Shown here: one piece after another, positions 33,814-42,391 of the stretch | How the letters are laid out: every line of letters begins with the position of its first letter | Numbering within the stretch: the stretch's first letter is position 1 | NCBI RefSeq assembly: GCF_005796225.1 | Contig: NZ_VAHO01000003.1 | Span: 1-64,000, forward strand | DNA: 64,000 nt | Reading direction: 5' to 3' | Source of the DNA: Pseudarthrobacter sp. NamE5 | GTDB taxonomy: Bacteria > Actinomycetota > Actinomycetes > Actinomycetales > Micrococcaceae | Translations under genes and position numbers: made by a program | The notes under the pieces: generated by a model | Told to the model about the DNA's origin: nothing | The model's database searches: none | The model's input: the letters and a program-made list of their open reading frames with translations, nothing else

Positions 33814-34797
33814 TTAGCGGGAAGCAGCCGGTCCCGTTCCCGGAACTTGCCGGCTCCTGCGCCGGGTCAGCGCCACGCCCACCAGGCAGACCAGCCCGCC
33901 CACCAGGCCCAGTGCGGTGGGTATTTCACCCAGCAGGAGCCAGGAGATCATGATGGTGGTTCCGGGCACCAGGTACGTGGTGGCGGCCAGTTTCCCGGCG
34001 TCCACCAACGAGAGGGCGTAGGCCCATGTGGTGAATGCAATCGCCGTGGGAAAGATCCCCAGGTAGACAAGCCCCCAGGCAGCCGCCGGCGGCGCGGCCT
34101 GCACTTCTGCGACCAGCTGGCCCGTGAAGGGCAGGCAGCACAGCGCCCCCACCAGGATCCCGAACCATGTGGCCTGGGCGGCAGGAAACCTGCGCAGCAC
34201 CGGCTTCTGGACAATGACGCTGACGGCGGCGAGCACGGCGGCAAGGAGGCATAGCAGCACGCCCGCCACATCCGCCGTCGGACGTTCCCCTGAAGGGGAC
34301 CCCTGGCTGGAACCGAAGGCGATCAGCGTCACCCCGGCGAAGGCAACCAGGCTCCCGATGATGAGCCACCGGGGGAAGCCCTCCTTGAGGAAAAGGCCCG
34401 CCATGATGGCCACCAGGATGGGGTTCACGTTAATGAGCAGGGCGCTGGTGCCCGCGTCCAGCACGTGCTCGGCGGCGTTCAGGGCCACGTTGTACCCGCC
34501 GAACCACATCACGCCGTAGGCGACGATCGGCCACCACTGCCTGCCCTTCGGGAGGAGCCGGCTCTTCAGGAGTTGGGGGAGGACCAGCAGGGACAGCACG
34601 ACGGCGGCAATCGCCAGCCTGCCAAGGGTCAGGGAACCAGGGGAGAAGTGCGGGCCGATGGCCCGGATCCCCACGAAGGCTGACGCCCAGAGGACCACGG
34701 TGACCACCATGGCGGCAACCCCCAGCGCGTTGACCGGGCTGGCAGCCGATTCGGGACGTACGGTGGCGGTCCTGCCGGCGGGACTGGGTGAAGGCAT
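33814..34797 (-). CDS. EamA-family (DMT) exporter
   Basis: 327 residues with ten predicted helices in two EamA repeats (VTVVLWASAFVGIRAIGPHF; LLCLLAAVLAAVSVIVQKPV). Exports amino acids or metabolites; no substrate specificity can be read. Its stop is 9 bases before the metallopeptidase start, so the three minus-strand genes 32445-34797 may be read together. Confidence 0.9.
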   Translation of the reverse strand: MPSPSPAGRTATVRPESAASPVNALGVAAMVVTVVLWASAFVGIRAIGPHFSPGSLTLGRLAIAAVVLSLLVLPQLLKSRLLPKGRQWWPIVAYGVMWFGGYNVALNAAEHVLDAGTSALLINVNPILVAIMAGLFLKEGFPRWLIIGSLVAFAGVTLIAFGSSQGSPSGERPTADVAGVLLCLLAAVLAAVSVIVQKPVLRRFPAAQATWFGILVGALCCLPFTGQLVAEVQAAPPAAAWGLVYLGIFPTAIAFTTWAYALSLVDAGKLAATTYLVPGTTIMISWLLLGEIPTALGLVGGLVCLVGVALTRRRSRQVPGTGPAASR

Positions 34798-34916
34798 GAA
34801 GCCAATCTAACCGGAGGATGGAGCAGCGGGCTGGCGGAAATCAGCCATCCCTGGCCAACATCCTGCCAAAGACATCAACTGTCCCGGGGCAAGCCCCTCG
34901 TCCACGCCAAGTAGGG

Positions 34917-35963
34917 CTAGTTGCCCGGCGCCGCCCACTCAAGGAGACGCTCCACCGGCCAGGTGGTGATGATCCGGTCTGCCGGGACGCCGTTCCGCTC
35001 CGCGCGCTCGGCGCCGTACTGCAGGAAATCCAGCTGCCCCGGAGCGTGGGCGTCGCTGTCGATGGAAAACAGGCACCCTGCGTCCAGCGCCAGTTGGATC
35101 AGCGCGTCCGGCGGATCCTGGCGCTCAGGCCGGGAATTGATCTCCACTGCCACATTGTTTTCCGCGCAGGCGGCGAAGACTTCCTTGGCATCGAACTCCG
35201 ACGGCGGACGCGTCCCCCGGGAGCCCTCCACCAGCCGGCCTGTGCAGTGGCCCAGGACGTTGGTGTGCGGGTCCTGGATTCCGCCCAGCATGCGCCGGGT
35301 CATGGTTTTCCGATCGGCCCTGAGCTTCGAATGGACGCTGGACACCACGATGTTCAGGCGGTCCAGCAGCTCCGGGTCCTGGTCCAGCTCCCCGGACTCC
35401 AGGATGTCCACTTCGATGCCGGTCAGCAGGCGTACGCCGGTACCCGCCCGGCCGTCCGAGCCGGAGCGGGTGCCGTTGTTTATTTCGTCCACCACGTCCA
35501 GCTGCTGCAGCAGGCGTTCGGCTGAAAGCCCATTGGCGATGGTGAGGTTGGGGGAGTGGTCCGTAAGCGCGAGGTATTCCCTGCCAAGAACCCCTGCGGC
35601 CGCCACCATCAGCTCGATGGGGGATCCGCCGTCGGACCAGTCACTGTGGCTGTGCAGGTCTCCCCGCAGCGCGTCCCGGATGGTGGAGCCGCCGGAAGCG
35701 AGCGGCTTGGCGCCTTTTTCCCGCAGGTCCGCCAGGTACTCCGGGACCTGGCCCTCCACGGCCTGACGGATCACCTGGTAGGTCCGGTCACCTATGCCCT
35801 TCATTGACTTCAGCCGCCCGTTCCGGGCACGGGCAGCCACTTCCTCCGCAGGCAGCGGGCTGATGGCGGCGGCTGCTTTGCGGAAGGCCTGGACTTTGAA
35901 GGTGGCAGCGCGTCCGCGCTCCAGCCAGAAAGCAATCTCGTTGAGTGCTGCTACGGCATCCAT
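34917..35963 (-). CDS. PHP-domain phosphoesterase with HhH N-terminus (PolX-like)
   Basis: 348 residues. Residues 1-90 form helix-hairpin-helix DNA-binding helices (ALNEIAFWLERGRAATFKVQ, RLKSMKGIGDRTYQVIRQAV). The PHP domain starts at GDLHSHSDWSDGGSPIELM and continues EYLALTDHSPNL, GIEVDIL, VVSSVHSKL, LGHCTG, VEINSRPERQDPP and FSIDSDAHAP, which supply the metal ligands. This is the C-terminal half of family X DNA polymerases without the polymerase core. Probably a phosphatase or 3'-5' nuclease acting in DNA repair; unproven. Confidence 0.9.
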   Translation of the reverse strand: MDAVAALNEIAFWLERGRAATFKVQAFRKAAAAISPLPAEEVAARARNGRLKSMKGIGDRTYQVIRQAVEGQVPEYLADLREKGAKPLASGGSTIRDALRGDLHSHSDWSDGGSPIELMVAAAGVLGREYLALTDHSPNLTIANGLSAERLLQQLDVVDEINNGTRSGSDGRAGTGVRLLTGIEVDILESGELDQDPELLDRLNIVVSSVHSKLRADRKTMTRRMLGGIQDPHTNVLGHCTGRLVEGSRGTRPPSEFDAKEVFAACAENNVAVEINSRPERQDPPDALIQLALDAGCLFSIDSDAHAPGQLDFLQYGAERAERNGVPADRIITTWPVERLLEWAAPGN

Positions 35964-36014
35964 CCGTCCATCTTCACCTGTCCCGCGCCCCCAGGGGTGG
36001 TGTTTTGGCCGATT

Positions 36015-36043
36015 TTGGATAATTCCGGACTAGGCCCTATAGT
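36015..36043 (+). promoter_or_regulatory. Sigma-70-type promoter of the tRNA operon
   Basis: TTGGAT-N17-TATAGT, ending 84 bases before tRNA-Glu, with an AT-rich spacer and no gene in between. A strong housekeeping promoter for the three tRNAs. Confidence 0.75.
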
Positions 36044-36127
36044 TTTAGAGTCCAGTTCGGAGAAACGCAAAGGACAAAGACGGAAAGCCCAGCTTTACGC
36101 CTTTTATTTTGTTCCGAACGGGTTCTG

Positions 36128-36200
36128 GCCCCCATCGTCTAGCGGCCTAGGACACCGCCCTTTCACGGCGGCGGCACGGGTTCGAATCCCGTTGGGGGTA
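36128..36200 (+). tRNA. tRNA-Glu (TTC)
   Basis: 73 nt cloverleaf. Anticodon loop CTTTCAC (anticodon TTC), TTCGAATCC T-loop, 7-bp acceptor stem with a G-U terminal pair, no encoded CCA. Confidence 0.97.
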
Positions 36201-36291
36201 CGCAAGGAACTGGTCAAACAGACTAAAAAAGTCTGGTAGGCTGGAAGCCTTGAAAAAAGCGGTAGAGATACTGCTGAAGCAAGAAACGCAA

Positions 36292-36365
36292 GGCCCTGTA
36301 GCGCAGTTGGTTAGCGCGCCGCCCTGTCACGGCGGAGGTCGCGGGTTCAAGTCCCGTCAGGGTCG
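36292..36365 (+). tRNA. tRNA-Asp (GTC)
   Basis: 74 nt. Anticodon loop CTGTCAC (anticodon GTC), T-loop GGTTCAAGTCC, acceptor GGCCCTG/CAGGGTC, discriminator G, no encoded CCA. Confidence 0.97.
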
Positions 36366-36413
36366 CTCTGATTGCTGGAAGACATTCCGGCTCTCATGGT
36401 GACTAGTCACCTA

Positions 36414-36489
36414 GGCTCTGTAGCTCAGTTGGTAGAGCGTTCGACTGAAAATCGAAAGGTCACCGGATCGACGCCGGTCGGAGCCACCA
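36414..36489 (+). tRNA. tRNA-Phe (GAA)
   Basis: 76 nt including an encoded CCA (36487-36489). Anticodon GAA in CTGAAAA, acceptor GGCTCTG/CGGAGCC. The T-loop GGATCGACGCC shows the GTTC motif replaced by ATC, usual for actinobacterial tRNA-Phe. Confidence 0.97.
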
Positions 36490-36494
36490 GCTGG

Positions 36495-36538
36495 AACCCC
36501 GCAAGTCCCGTAATTGTCCGGGAATTGCGGGGTTTCTT
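36495..36538 (+). terminator. Terminator of the tRNA operon
   Basis: AACCCCGCAA pairs with TTGCGGGGTT, with an inner 5-bp stem; TTTC follows. Begins 6 bases after tRNA-Phe. Confidence 0.9.
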
Positions 36539-36818
36539 CGTTCAACATTTCCGGCGCCGCCCAAATCATTCTTAGGTTGTTGTTGCCGACAGGCGCTGTG
36601 CCACGCTGCCCTTTTCCTTGCTTCGGCCGGAACGGCCTCGGCCCGTTCGGCTACCTGCCCATCACGCCAAGGTTGGCGGCGAAGGCCACAAGTAAAAGCT
36701 GCTGCCGTAGACGCAGCTGAAGTACACGCGTGGATGTTTGCGTTGCGGGCATCCCTGCTGCTGCCGTTAAGTCACAGCCAAGGGATAGGGTTGGAAACAA
36801 CAGAAGGGGGAGTGCCTG
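36539..36818. other. Spacer between tRNA operon and Asp23 operon
   Basis: No gene is supported in these 280 bases. It should contain the promoter of the Asp23 operon; I could not identify a convincing -35/-10 pair or sigma-B-type element. AGAAGGGGGAG before the first ATG is the ribosome binding site. Confidence 0.6.
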
Positions 36819-37280
36819 ATGGAGTACCAGAACCCACAACCCGATGCAGCTATCCGGAGCGGAAGCGCCCCGGTTCCTGTCCCGGCGCCCGCACTGGGGC
36901 GCACCGTGATTTCTGAGACAGCAGTGGCCAAGGTGGCCGGGATTGCCGCCAGGGCAGTTCCCGGCGTTTACTCCCTGGGCTCTGTGCCGTCCCGTGCACT
37001 GGGCGCCATCCGCGACGCCGTCGGGAGCTCAGACCATGCGGCAGGAGTGCACGCGGAAGTCGGGGAAACTCAGGTGGCCGTGGACATCAGCCTGGTCGCA
37101 AGTTACGGAACGCCGCTCCACTCGCTGGCTAACGAGGTGCGGGCGGCCGTCTACCGTGCGGTCGAGGAACTGGTGGGGCTTCAGGTGATCGAGGTGAACG
37201 TGGAAGTCACGGACGTCTACGTACCGCCTCCCGTGAAACCGGCCACTGCCGGTTCTACCGAAAGGGAGGCGCTGCTGTGA
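36819..37280 (+). CDS. Asp23/Gls24 envelope stress protein
   Basis: 153 residues. After 28 Pro-rich residues the Asp23 fold begins: GRTVISETAVAKVAGIAARA, VPGVYSLGSVPSRALGAIRD, HAEVGETQVAVDISLVASYG and AVYRAVEELVGLQVIEVNVE (the last two the core strands and helix), ending VTDVYVP. Asp23/Gls24 proteins form filaments below the cell membrane and respond to alkaline, bile or cell-wall stress. First gene of a five-gene operon with 4-base overlaps. Confidence 0.95.
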   Translation: MEYQNPQPDAAIRSGSAPVPVPAPALGRTVISETAVAKVAGIAARAVPGVYSLGSVPSRALGAIRDAVGSSDHAAGVHAEVGETQVAVDISLVASYGTPLHSLANEVRAAVYRAVEELVGLQVIEVNVEVTDVYVPPPVKPATAGSTEREALL

Positions 37281-37468
37281 ATCTCACCGTGGCAGGTACG
37301 GCGATGGGCGCCTTTGTCGCCTTCATGTCCCTTCAGTTCGGCCTGTGGGGCTTCCTGGTATCCCTGCTTTTCATGGCCATCGGCGCGCTGCTGGGCCGTG
37401 CCGCAGAGGGGAAGCTGGACCTGCGCGGCGTGCTGGATGCCATCATCGGCCGGCGCTCGTCCTCATGA
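37277..37468 (+). CDS. DUF2273 small membrane protein
   Basis: 63 residues with a GTG start overlapping the previous stop (GTGA). Two adjacent helices (MGAFVAFMSLQFGLWGFLVS; LLFMAIGALLGRAAEG) and a short basic tail. DUF2273 proteins are constant neighbours of Asp23 and AmaP and probably help anchor the Asp23 layer to the membrane. Confidence 0.9.
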   Translation: MNLTVAGTAMGAFVAFMSLQFGLWGFLVSLLFMAIGALLGRAAEGKLDLRGVLDAIIGRRSSS

Positions 37469-37845
37469 GCGCGCCCGCGCCGGCCGTGCGGGCCCAGGCG
37501 CTCAACGGTCACACCAGGATCAGCACCCAGGCGCTGACCAGCCTGGCAAAAGCCGCCGCTGCCCAGGCACTGGGCGTCGACGGCGAGGATGTCAGGGCGG
37601 ACTGGACCGACGACGACGGGCTGCTGGCGCTGTCCCTCGTCACGCCGATCAGCGTGCCGCCGCTGCGGACGGTGGCTTCCCACCCTGGCCGGGTTGCTGC
37701 GTCCGGTGGCTCCATCTGGGACCGCACCGTCAGCGCCAAGGCCCACATCCTCGCCACCGTGACCGAACTCAGCGGCGCGCGGCTGAGCCGGGTGGACATC
37801 AGGATCAGCGGCGTCAGGATCAGTGAAGGAGGCCGGGTTCATTGA
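37465..37845 (+). CDS. Asp23-like domain protein, second copy
   Basis: 126 residues, ATGA overlap with DUF2273. NGHTRISTQALTSLAKAAAA corresponds to the Asp23 start (ISxxAxxxLA); LLALSLVTPISVPPL and VRAQALNG-flanked strands follow. Then a bridging helix (SAKAHILATVTELSGARLSR) and last strand VDIRISGVRIS, which parallel the Asp23 helix-strand end. It lacks the strong TxVYVP ending, so it is a divergent paralogue. Probably part of the same filament. Confidence 0.75.
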   Translation: MSAPAPAVRAQALNGHTRISTQALTSLAKAAAAQALGVDGEDVRADWTDDDGLLALSLVTPISVPPLRTVASHPGRVAASGGSIWDRTVSAKAHILATVTELSGARLSRVDIRISGVRISEGGRVH

Positions 37846-38510
37846 GTACACTCCAGCAAAGTCCCCGCCCTGAAGACCCCGGTGCGGACAGCACCGGGGC
37901 GGCAGCAGGGGGGCGGGGGGCGGACGAACCGGACATGGACCGGATCATTTACCGCGAAACCCATTCCTCCCGCGCGGTGATGGCCACCATTGCCGCCGTC
38001 GTGGTCGTGGCCCTTGCCGCCTATGGCCTGCTCGAAGCCGCCGTCCATGCGATCGGCCAGCCGGCATGGCTCATTGAACCCCAAGTGGCGGCGCAACGCA
38101 TCGTGGCCCTGCCTGCGGGAATTTCACCGCTGCTGCTGGGGGTCATTGGTGCCGTGCTGGCAATGCTGGGCCTGGTGTTCTTCCTCCACGGAGTGCTGCC
38201 CGGACATAGGGCCCGGCATGTGCTGGCGCGCGGCCGGGGCGGGGCGGGCCCCGCCGTCGTGGTGGATGACGAAGTGATCGCGTCCTCGCTGGCCCGCCGG
38301 GCACGGCTCGCCGCCAACGTCACACCCGAACAGGTGATGGTGGTGGTTTCGCAGCGGCAGGTGCAGGTGAATGTCCGGCCCACGTCCGGGGTGCCTGTCC
38401 ACGGGGACAGAGTGCGGGACGCAGTAAAGGCCGAGCTGGGGGACATGGGGCTTGAACCCGCACCGGAGGTCCGGATCAACGTGGCGCCGTCCGGGGTGAT
38501 AGGGGCATGA
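37842..38510 (+). CDS. Membrane protein of the Asp23 operon (DUF6286-like)
   Basis: 222 residues, TTG start inside the previous stop. A polar N-terminus of about 45 residues, then TM1 (AVMATIAAVVVVALAAYGLL) and TM2 (LLLGVIGAVLAMLGLVFFLH), and a cytoplasmic C-terminal module (VVVDDEVIASSLARRARLAA, VMVVVSQRQVQVNVRPTSGV, VRDAVKAELGDMGLEPAPEV) built like an Asp23/AmaP domain: helix, two strands, helix, strand. Likely a membrane anchor of the Asp23 layer. Confidence 0.8.
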   Translation: MSTLQQSPRPEDPGADSTGAAAGGRGADEPDMDRIIYRETHSSRAVMATIAAVVVVALAAYGLLEAAVHAIGQPAWLIEPQVAAQRIVALPAGISPLLLGVIGAVLAMLGLVFFLHGVLPGHRARHVLARGRGGAGPAVVVDDEVIASSLARRARLAANVTPEQVMVVVSQRQVQVNVRPTSGVPVHGDRVRDAVKAELGDMGLEPAPEVRINVAPSGVIGA

Positions 38511-39118
38511 ACAGCACGCCAAGCGTCCTCAACCGTATCCTGATAACTGTTCTGGGCCTCAAGCTGCTGGCCGTGGGTGTCCTGCTGATGCTGCTGGCCT
38601 CGGTGCCGGCGGTTGCCGCATGGTGGCACTCCTGGTCCGCGGGGGTCTGGAACACGGTCAACGGGGCCTTCAACGCCACCCGGTTCCCTGGCCGGTCGGA
38701 AAGCTGGCTGTGGATCCTGGTTGCACTTGCCCTGCTGGTGCTGATCGTCCTCATGGTGGCCTGGATAGCACAGCAGGGCAAAGGCCGCTCAAACCTGCTC
38801 GCCGCCGAGTACGATCCCGGCAGCGTTCCGGGCGACGTCAGGATCGGCGGGGGAGTGGCTGAGCAGGCCCTCAAGCACGCCCTTGCCGGCAGGCCGGACC
38901 TCGCCGGTGCCACCGTTGTCACCTATGACATCAAGGGTTTCCCGGCACTGAAGGTCCGCCTCCAGCCGCGGCAGGGCGTGGCGCCGCATCTTCTGGCCGC
39001 CGAGGTTGCCGGACTGGTCAAAGCCCTCGAGGCCGTGGTGGGCAGGAGGATTCCTGTGCTCATCCATATTGGTGCCGGGGCGCGGACGCGCTTCAGCAGG
39101 GCCGAGCGCGTCCGCTGA
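38507..39118 (+). CDS. AmaP-like alkaline shock membrane anchor
   Basis: 203 residues, ATGA overlap. TM1 (ILITVLGLKLLAVGVLLMLL) and TM2 (WLWILVALALLVLIVLMVAW) enclose an outer loop, followed by the AmaP cytoplasmic domain: GDVRIGGGVAEQALKHALAG, ATVVTYDIKGFPALKVRLQP, VLIHIGAG. AmaP tethers Asp23 to the membrane in Firmicutes. Last gene of the operon; a convergent glycosidase gene follows. Confidence 0.88.
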   Translation: MNSTPSVLNRILITVLGLKLLAVGVLLMLLASVPAVAAWWHSWSAGVWNTVNGAFNATRFPGRSESWLWILVALALLVLIVLMVAWIAQQGKGRSNLLAAEYDPGSVPGDVRIGGGVAEQALKHALAGRPDLAGATVVTYDIKGFPALKVRLQPRQGVAPHLLAAEVAGLVKALEAVVGRRIPVLIHIGAGARTRFSRAERVR

Positions 39119-39137
39119 TACCCCAGTACCCGGAGCT

Positions 39138-40958
39138 TCAGTTCCTGGTCAGGTAAACCGCGCAGTCCACCGGCACTTCATGCATGAGTCCCCACTCGGA
39201 CGACGGCTCAGGTCCGCTGAAGAGCTCCACGGAATAGCCGTCGGGGATGGGGGCCGAGGCGAAGCCCATGTTGGCCAGTACCAGGACGTCTCCGTTGTGA
39301 AAGGCCAACAGACCACTGTCCGGTGCATGTATGTCCGCCCATTCCAGCGAACCGGCCCCTAGGTGCCGGGCAGTCCGGAAGGCCAGTGCCGCCCGGTACA
39401 GCTCCAGCGTGGAGCCCTCCTCCTTATCCTGCTGGTCGGCGGCAAGGGGACCGAAGCTACCGGGCTGCGGCAGCCACGGCAGGGCGGCTACGCCCGGGAA
39501 TGATTCCGCAAAGCCGAAGCCGGGCTTGTCCGCCGCCCACGGCAGCGGGACCCGGCAGCCGTCCCGCCCCGTTTCTGCGCCCTGGGTGCGGAAAAATGTA
39601 GGATCCTGCCGCGCCCCGGCCGGAAGAGTGGTGTGCTCTGGGAGCCCGAGCTCCTCGCCCTGGTACAGGTAGGCGGAACCGGGCAGGGCCAGCTCCACCA
39701 GGGTGGCCGCCCGCGCGCGTGCCAGACCCAGCGCCGCGTCCGGTTGTTCGTCGTCCGCTGCGATGCCCCTGGGGAACGTGGTGGGATCGGCCAGGCCGAA
39801 CCGGGTGGTGTGGCGGACGGTGTCGTGGTTGCTGAGCACCCAGGTGCAGGGTGCCCCCACCGCCGCCGCTGCCTTCAGGGACGCCTCAATTGCCTCGGCC
39901 ATCCGCTCCGCATTCCACCCAGCCATCAGGAAATCGAAGTTGAAGGCCTGCTGCATCTCGTCCGGCCGGACATAGAGGGCAAGCCGCTCTGCTGGCTCCA
40001 CCCAAGCTTCAGCCACCATCATCCGGTCGCCGCCGTACTCGGACAGGATCCGGTGCCAGTCCCGGTAGATGTCGTGCACGCCATCCTGATCGAAGAAAGG
40101 CGAGGGCGGATAAACCGGGGAAACGGCGCGGTGAGGCTCCTCCGCATCGGTATGCGCGCCGGGTGCGTCACCAGGCGGGGAGGGTTCCCGTTTCACCTCC
40201 ACTTTGCCTTCAGCCGCGGTCCCTTCAACCATCGCCGCGACGCCCTCCCAATCCGGAAGGCCCGGTTCCTTAACCATGCCGTGCGCAACGTCTACCCGGA
40301 AGCCGTCGACTCCCCTGTCCAGCCAGAAGCGGAGCACGGAGCGCATTTCTTCCCGGACTTCCTGGTTTTCCCAGTTCAGGTCCGGCTGCTTGCTGTCAAA
40401 AAGGTGGAGGTACCATTCCCCCTGGGAGCCGTCCGCTTCGGTCACCCGCGTCCAGGCAGGTCCGCCGAAGATCGACTTCCAGTTGTTCGGGGCCCTGTTG
40501 CCGTCCCCCGAGCCCGGCACCTCGTCCTTGCCGGGGCGGAAAATGTAGCGGTCCCTTTCAGGAGAGCCCGATGGCGCAGCAAGCGCGGCCTGGAACCATG
40601 CGTGCTCGTCTGAGGTGTGGTTGGGAACCAGGTCCACAATCACCTTCAAGCCGCGCCGGTGAGCTTCCTGCAACATCGCATCGAAGTCGGCCAGGGACCC
40701 GAAGAGTGGATCAACCTGGCGGTAGTCGGCCACGTCATATCCGCCGTCCGCCTGCGGCGATTTATAGAAGGGCGAAAGCCAAATGGCATCCACCCCCAGC
40801 CGCTCCAGGTACGGCAGATGGTCCCTGACACCGCGCAGGTCCCCCATGCCGTCACCGTTGCCGTCCGCGAAGGACCGCGGGTAGATCTGGTAGACGACGG
40901 CGTCCGCCCACCACTCCCGGCGGGCTGGGCTGTCAGCGGGAACGGCCGGGTTGGTCAT
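39138..40958 (-). CDS. GH13 alpha-glucosidase
   Basis: 606 residues, cytoplasmic (no signal). GH13 regions: DLVPNHTS, nucleophile Asp223 in GFRVDVAHG, acid/base Glu317 in VAEAWV, and LSNHDTV (Asp379). The start YQIYPRSFADGNGDGMGDLR and WLSPFYKSPQADGGYDVADY are typical of oligo-1,6-/alpha-glucosidases that cleave maltose, isomaltose, sucrose or trehalose-related sugars. A Pro/Glu-rich insert of about 45 residues (233-280) sits between the nucleophile and acid/base loops. Divergent from the uptake operon. AGAGGA precedes the ATG. Confidence 0.92.
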   Translation of the reverse strand: MTNPAVPADSPARREWWADAVVYQIYPRSFADGNGDGMGDLRGVRDHLPYLERLGVDAIWLSPFYKSPQADGGYDVADYRQVDPLFGSLADFDAMLQEAHRRGLKVIVDLVPNHTSDEHAWFQAALAAPSGSPERDRYIFRPGKDEVPGSGDGNRAPNNWKSIFGGPAWTRVTEADGSQGEWYLHLFDSKQPDLNWENQEVREEMRSVLRFWLDRGVDGFRVDVAHGMVKEPGLPDWEGVAAMVEGTAAEGKVEVKREPSPPGDAPGAHTDAEEPHRAVSPVYPPSPFFDQDGVHDIYRDWHRILSEYGGDRMMVAEAWVEPAERLALYVRPDEMQQAFNFDFLMAGWNAERMAEAIEASLKAAAAVGAPCTWVLSNHDTVRHTTRFGLADPTTFPRGIAADDEQPDAALGLARARAATLVELALPGSAYLYQGEELGLPEHTTLPAGARQDPTFFRTQGAETGRDGCRVPLPWAADKPGFGFAESFPGVAALPWLPQPGSFGPLAADQQDKEEGSTLELYRAALAFRTARHLGAGSLEWADIHAPDSGLLAFHNGDVLVLANMGFASAPIPDGYSVELFSGPEPSSEWGLMHEVPVDCAVYLTRN

Positions 40959-40984
40959 TTGGTTCCTCTCAGATAACTTTTTGA

Positions 40985-40998
40985 TGTAAACGCTTGCA
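40985..40998. promoter_or_regulatory. LacI/GalR-type operator
   Basis: TGTAAACGCTTGCA fits the family consensus TGNAANCGNTTNCA with a central CG. It lies in the 140-bp divergent spacer, 27 bases before the glycosidase start and 100 before the binding-protein gene, so one regulator can control both. Confidence 0.8.
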
Positions 40999-41098
40999 TT
41001 ACCCGTCGCAACCTTACTAGTGTGAGCGTCACCACATCAACCTCACCTAGCAAGCGCACTGTCGACTTACTTGTCACTCAGCGAGGAGCTTCAAGCTA

Positions 41099-42385
41099 AT
41101 GAAAACCCCTAGATTCCTACTGCCGGCTGCCACCGCCGGCGTCTTGGCCATCTCCCTGACTGCATGCGGCGGCGGAGGTGGCGGCGGGACCACCGGAGGC
41201 GGCAGTGACGCCGAAGCCAATCTCGACAGCCGGGGACCCATCACCTACGTCCAGGGCAAGGACAACAGCAACGTGGTGCGGCCGCTGATTGAAAAGTGGA
41301 ATGCCGCCCACCCGGACGAAAAGGTCACCTTCAAGGAGCAGACTGACCAGGCCGACCAGCAGCATGACGACCTCGTCCAAAACTTCCAGGCCAAGAACGC
41401 GGATTACGATGTGGCCAGCGTCGACGTCGTGTGGACGGCCGAATTTGCAGCCAAGGGGTGGCTGCAGCCGCTGAAGGACAAGATGGCCGTTGAAACCGAC
41501 GGCATGCTTGAACCCACCGTCGAGGCCGGTTCGTACAAGGGCACGCTCTACGCGGCACCCGTCTCCTCCGACGGCGGCATCCTGTACTACCGCAAGGACC
41601 TGGTCCCGGAGGCACCCAAAACCTGGGCCGAGATGATGGAGATGTGCTCCATCGCCAAGCAGAACAACATGGGCTGCTACTCCGGCCAGTTCAAGCAGTA
41701 TGAAGGCCTCACGGTGAACGCTTCCGAGGCCATCAACTCCGCTGGCGGCTCCGTCCTGGATGACGAGGGCAAGCCGAACCTGAACACCCCTGAGGCCGAG
41801 GAAGGCCTGAACAACCTGGTGGAGGCCTTCAAGAACGGGAACATCCCGGCTGAAGCCATCACCTACCAGGAAGAGGAAAGCCGCCGCGCCTTCCAGGAAG
41901 GGAAGCTCCTCTTCCTGCGCAACTGGCCTTACGTCTACAACCTGGCCACCACTGAAGGATCATCCCAGGTGAAGGATGTGCTGGGCATGGCTGCCCTGCC
42001 CGGCAAGGATGGCCCCGGTGCTTCCTCCCTCGGCGGCCACAGCGCAGCCATCAGCGTCTACTCGGACCACAAGGCAACCGCCCTGGACTTCGTGAAGTTC
42101 CTGATTGAGGAAGAGCAGCAGAAGTTCTTCGCCACGCAGGGTTCGCTGGCTCCGGTCTTCGGAGCGCTGTACGAGGACCAGGAACTGGTTTCCAAGCTGC
42201 CGTACCTGCCGGTACTGAAGACCTCCATCGAAAACGCCGTTCCCCGCCCGGTCACCCCGTTCTACCCTGCGGTAACGCAGGCCATCCAGGAGAACGCCTA
42301 CGCTGCCCTGAAGGGTGAAAAGCCGGCCAAGGATGCCTTGGCCGATATGCAGAAGTCGATCGAGTCCGCCGGCGCAGGATCGTAA
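41099..42385 (+). CDS. Sugar-binding lipoprotein of an ABC transporter
   Basis: 428 residues. Lipobox LTAC, lipidated Cys23, then a Gly-rich linker. Family-1 solute-binding protein pattern: VRPLIEKWNAAHPDEKVTF, then YDVASVDVVWTAEFAAKGWL, APVSSDGGILYYRKDLV, PKTWAEMMEMC. The closest family I can name is the trehalose/maltose binding group (LpqY, ThuE, MalE). With a GH13 alpha-glucosidase beside it, the ligand is probably an alpha-glucoside such as trehalose, maltose or isomaltose. AGGAGC precedes the ATG. No ATPase gene is present; a shared MsiK-type ATPase is likely. Confidence 0.92.
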   Translation: MKTPRFLLPAATAGVLAISLTACGGGGGGGTTGGGSDAEANLDSRGPITYVQGKDNSNVVRPLIEKWNAAHPDEKVTFKEQTDQADQQHDDLVQNFQAKNADYDVASVDVVWTAEFAAKGWLQPLKDKMAVETDGMLEPTVEAGSYKGTLYAAPVSSDGGILYYRKDLVPEAPKTWAEMMEMCSIAKQNNMGCYSGQFKQYEGLTVNASEAINSAGGSVLDDEGKPNLNTPEAEEGLNNLVEAFKNGNIPAEAITYQEEESRRAFQEGKLLFLRNWPYVYNLATTEGSSQVKDVLGMAALPGKDGPGASSLGGHSAAISVYSDHKATALDFVKFLIEEEQQKFFATQGSLAPVFGALYEDQELVSKLPYLPVLKTSIENAVPRPVTPFYPAVTQAIQENAYAALKGEKPAKDALADMQKSIESAGAGS

Positions 42386-42391
42386 CAAGCC

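Noticed and set aside
36025..36032. CCGGACTA-like copy of the hut motif near the tRNA promoter
   Set aside because: Single copy, one mismatch, and inside the spacer of an unrelated promoter.
36400..36490. tRNA-Phe 3' end as an integration site
   Set aside because: No integrase gene and no repeat of the tRNA end were seen in the window.
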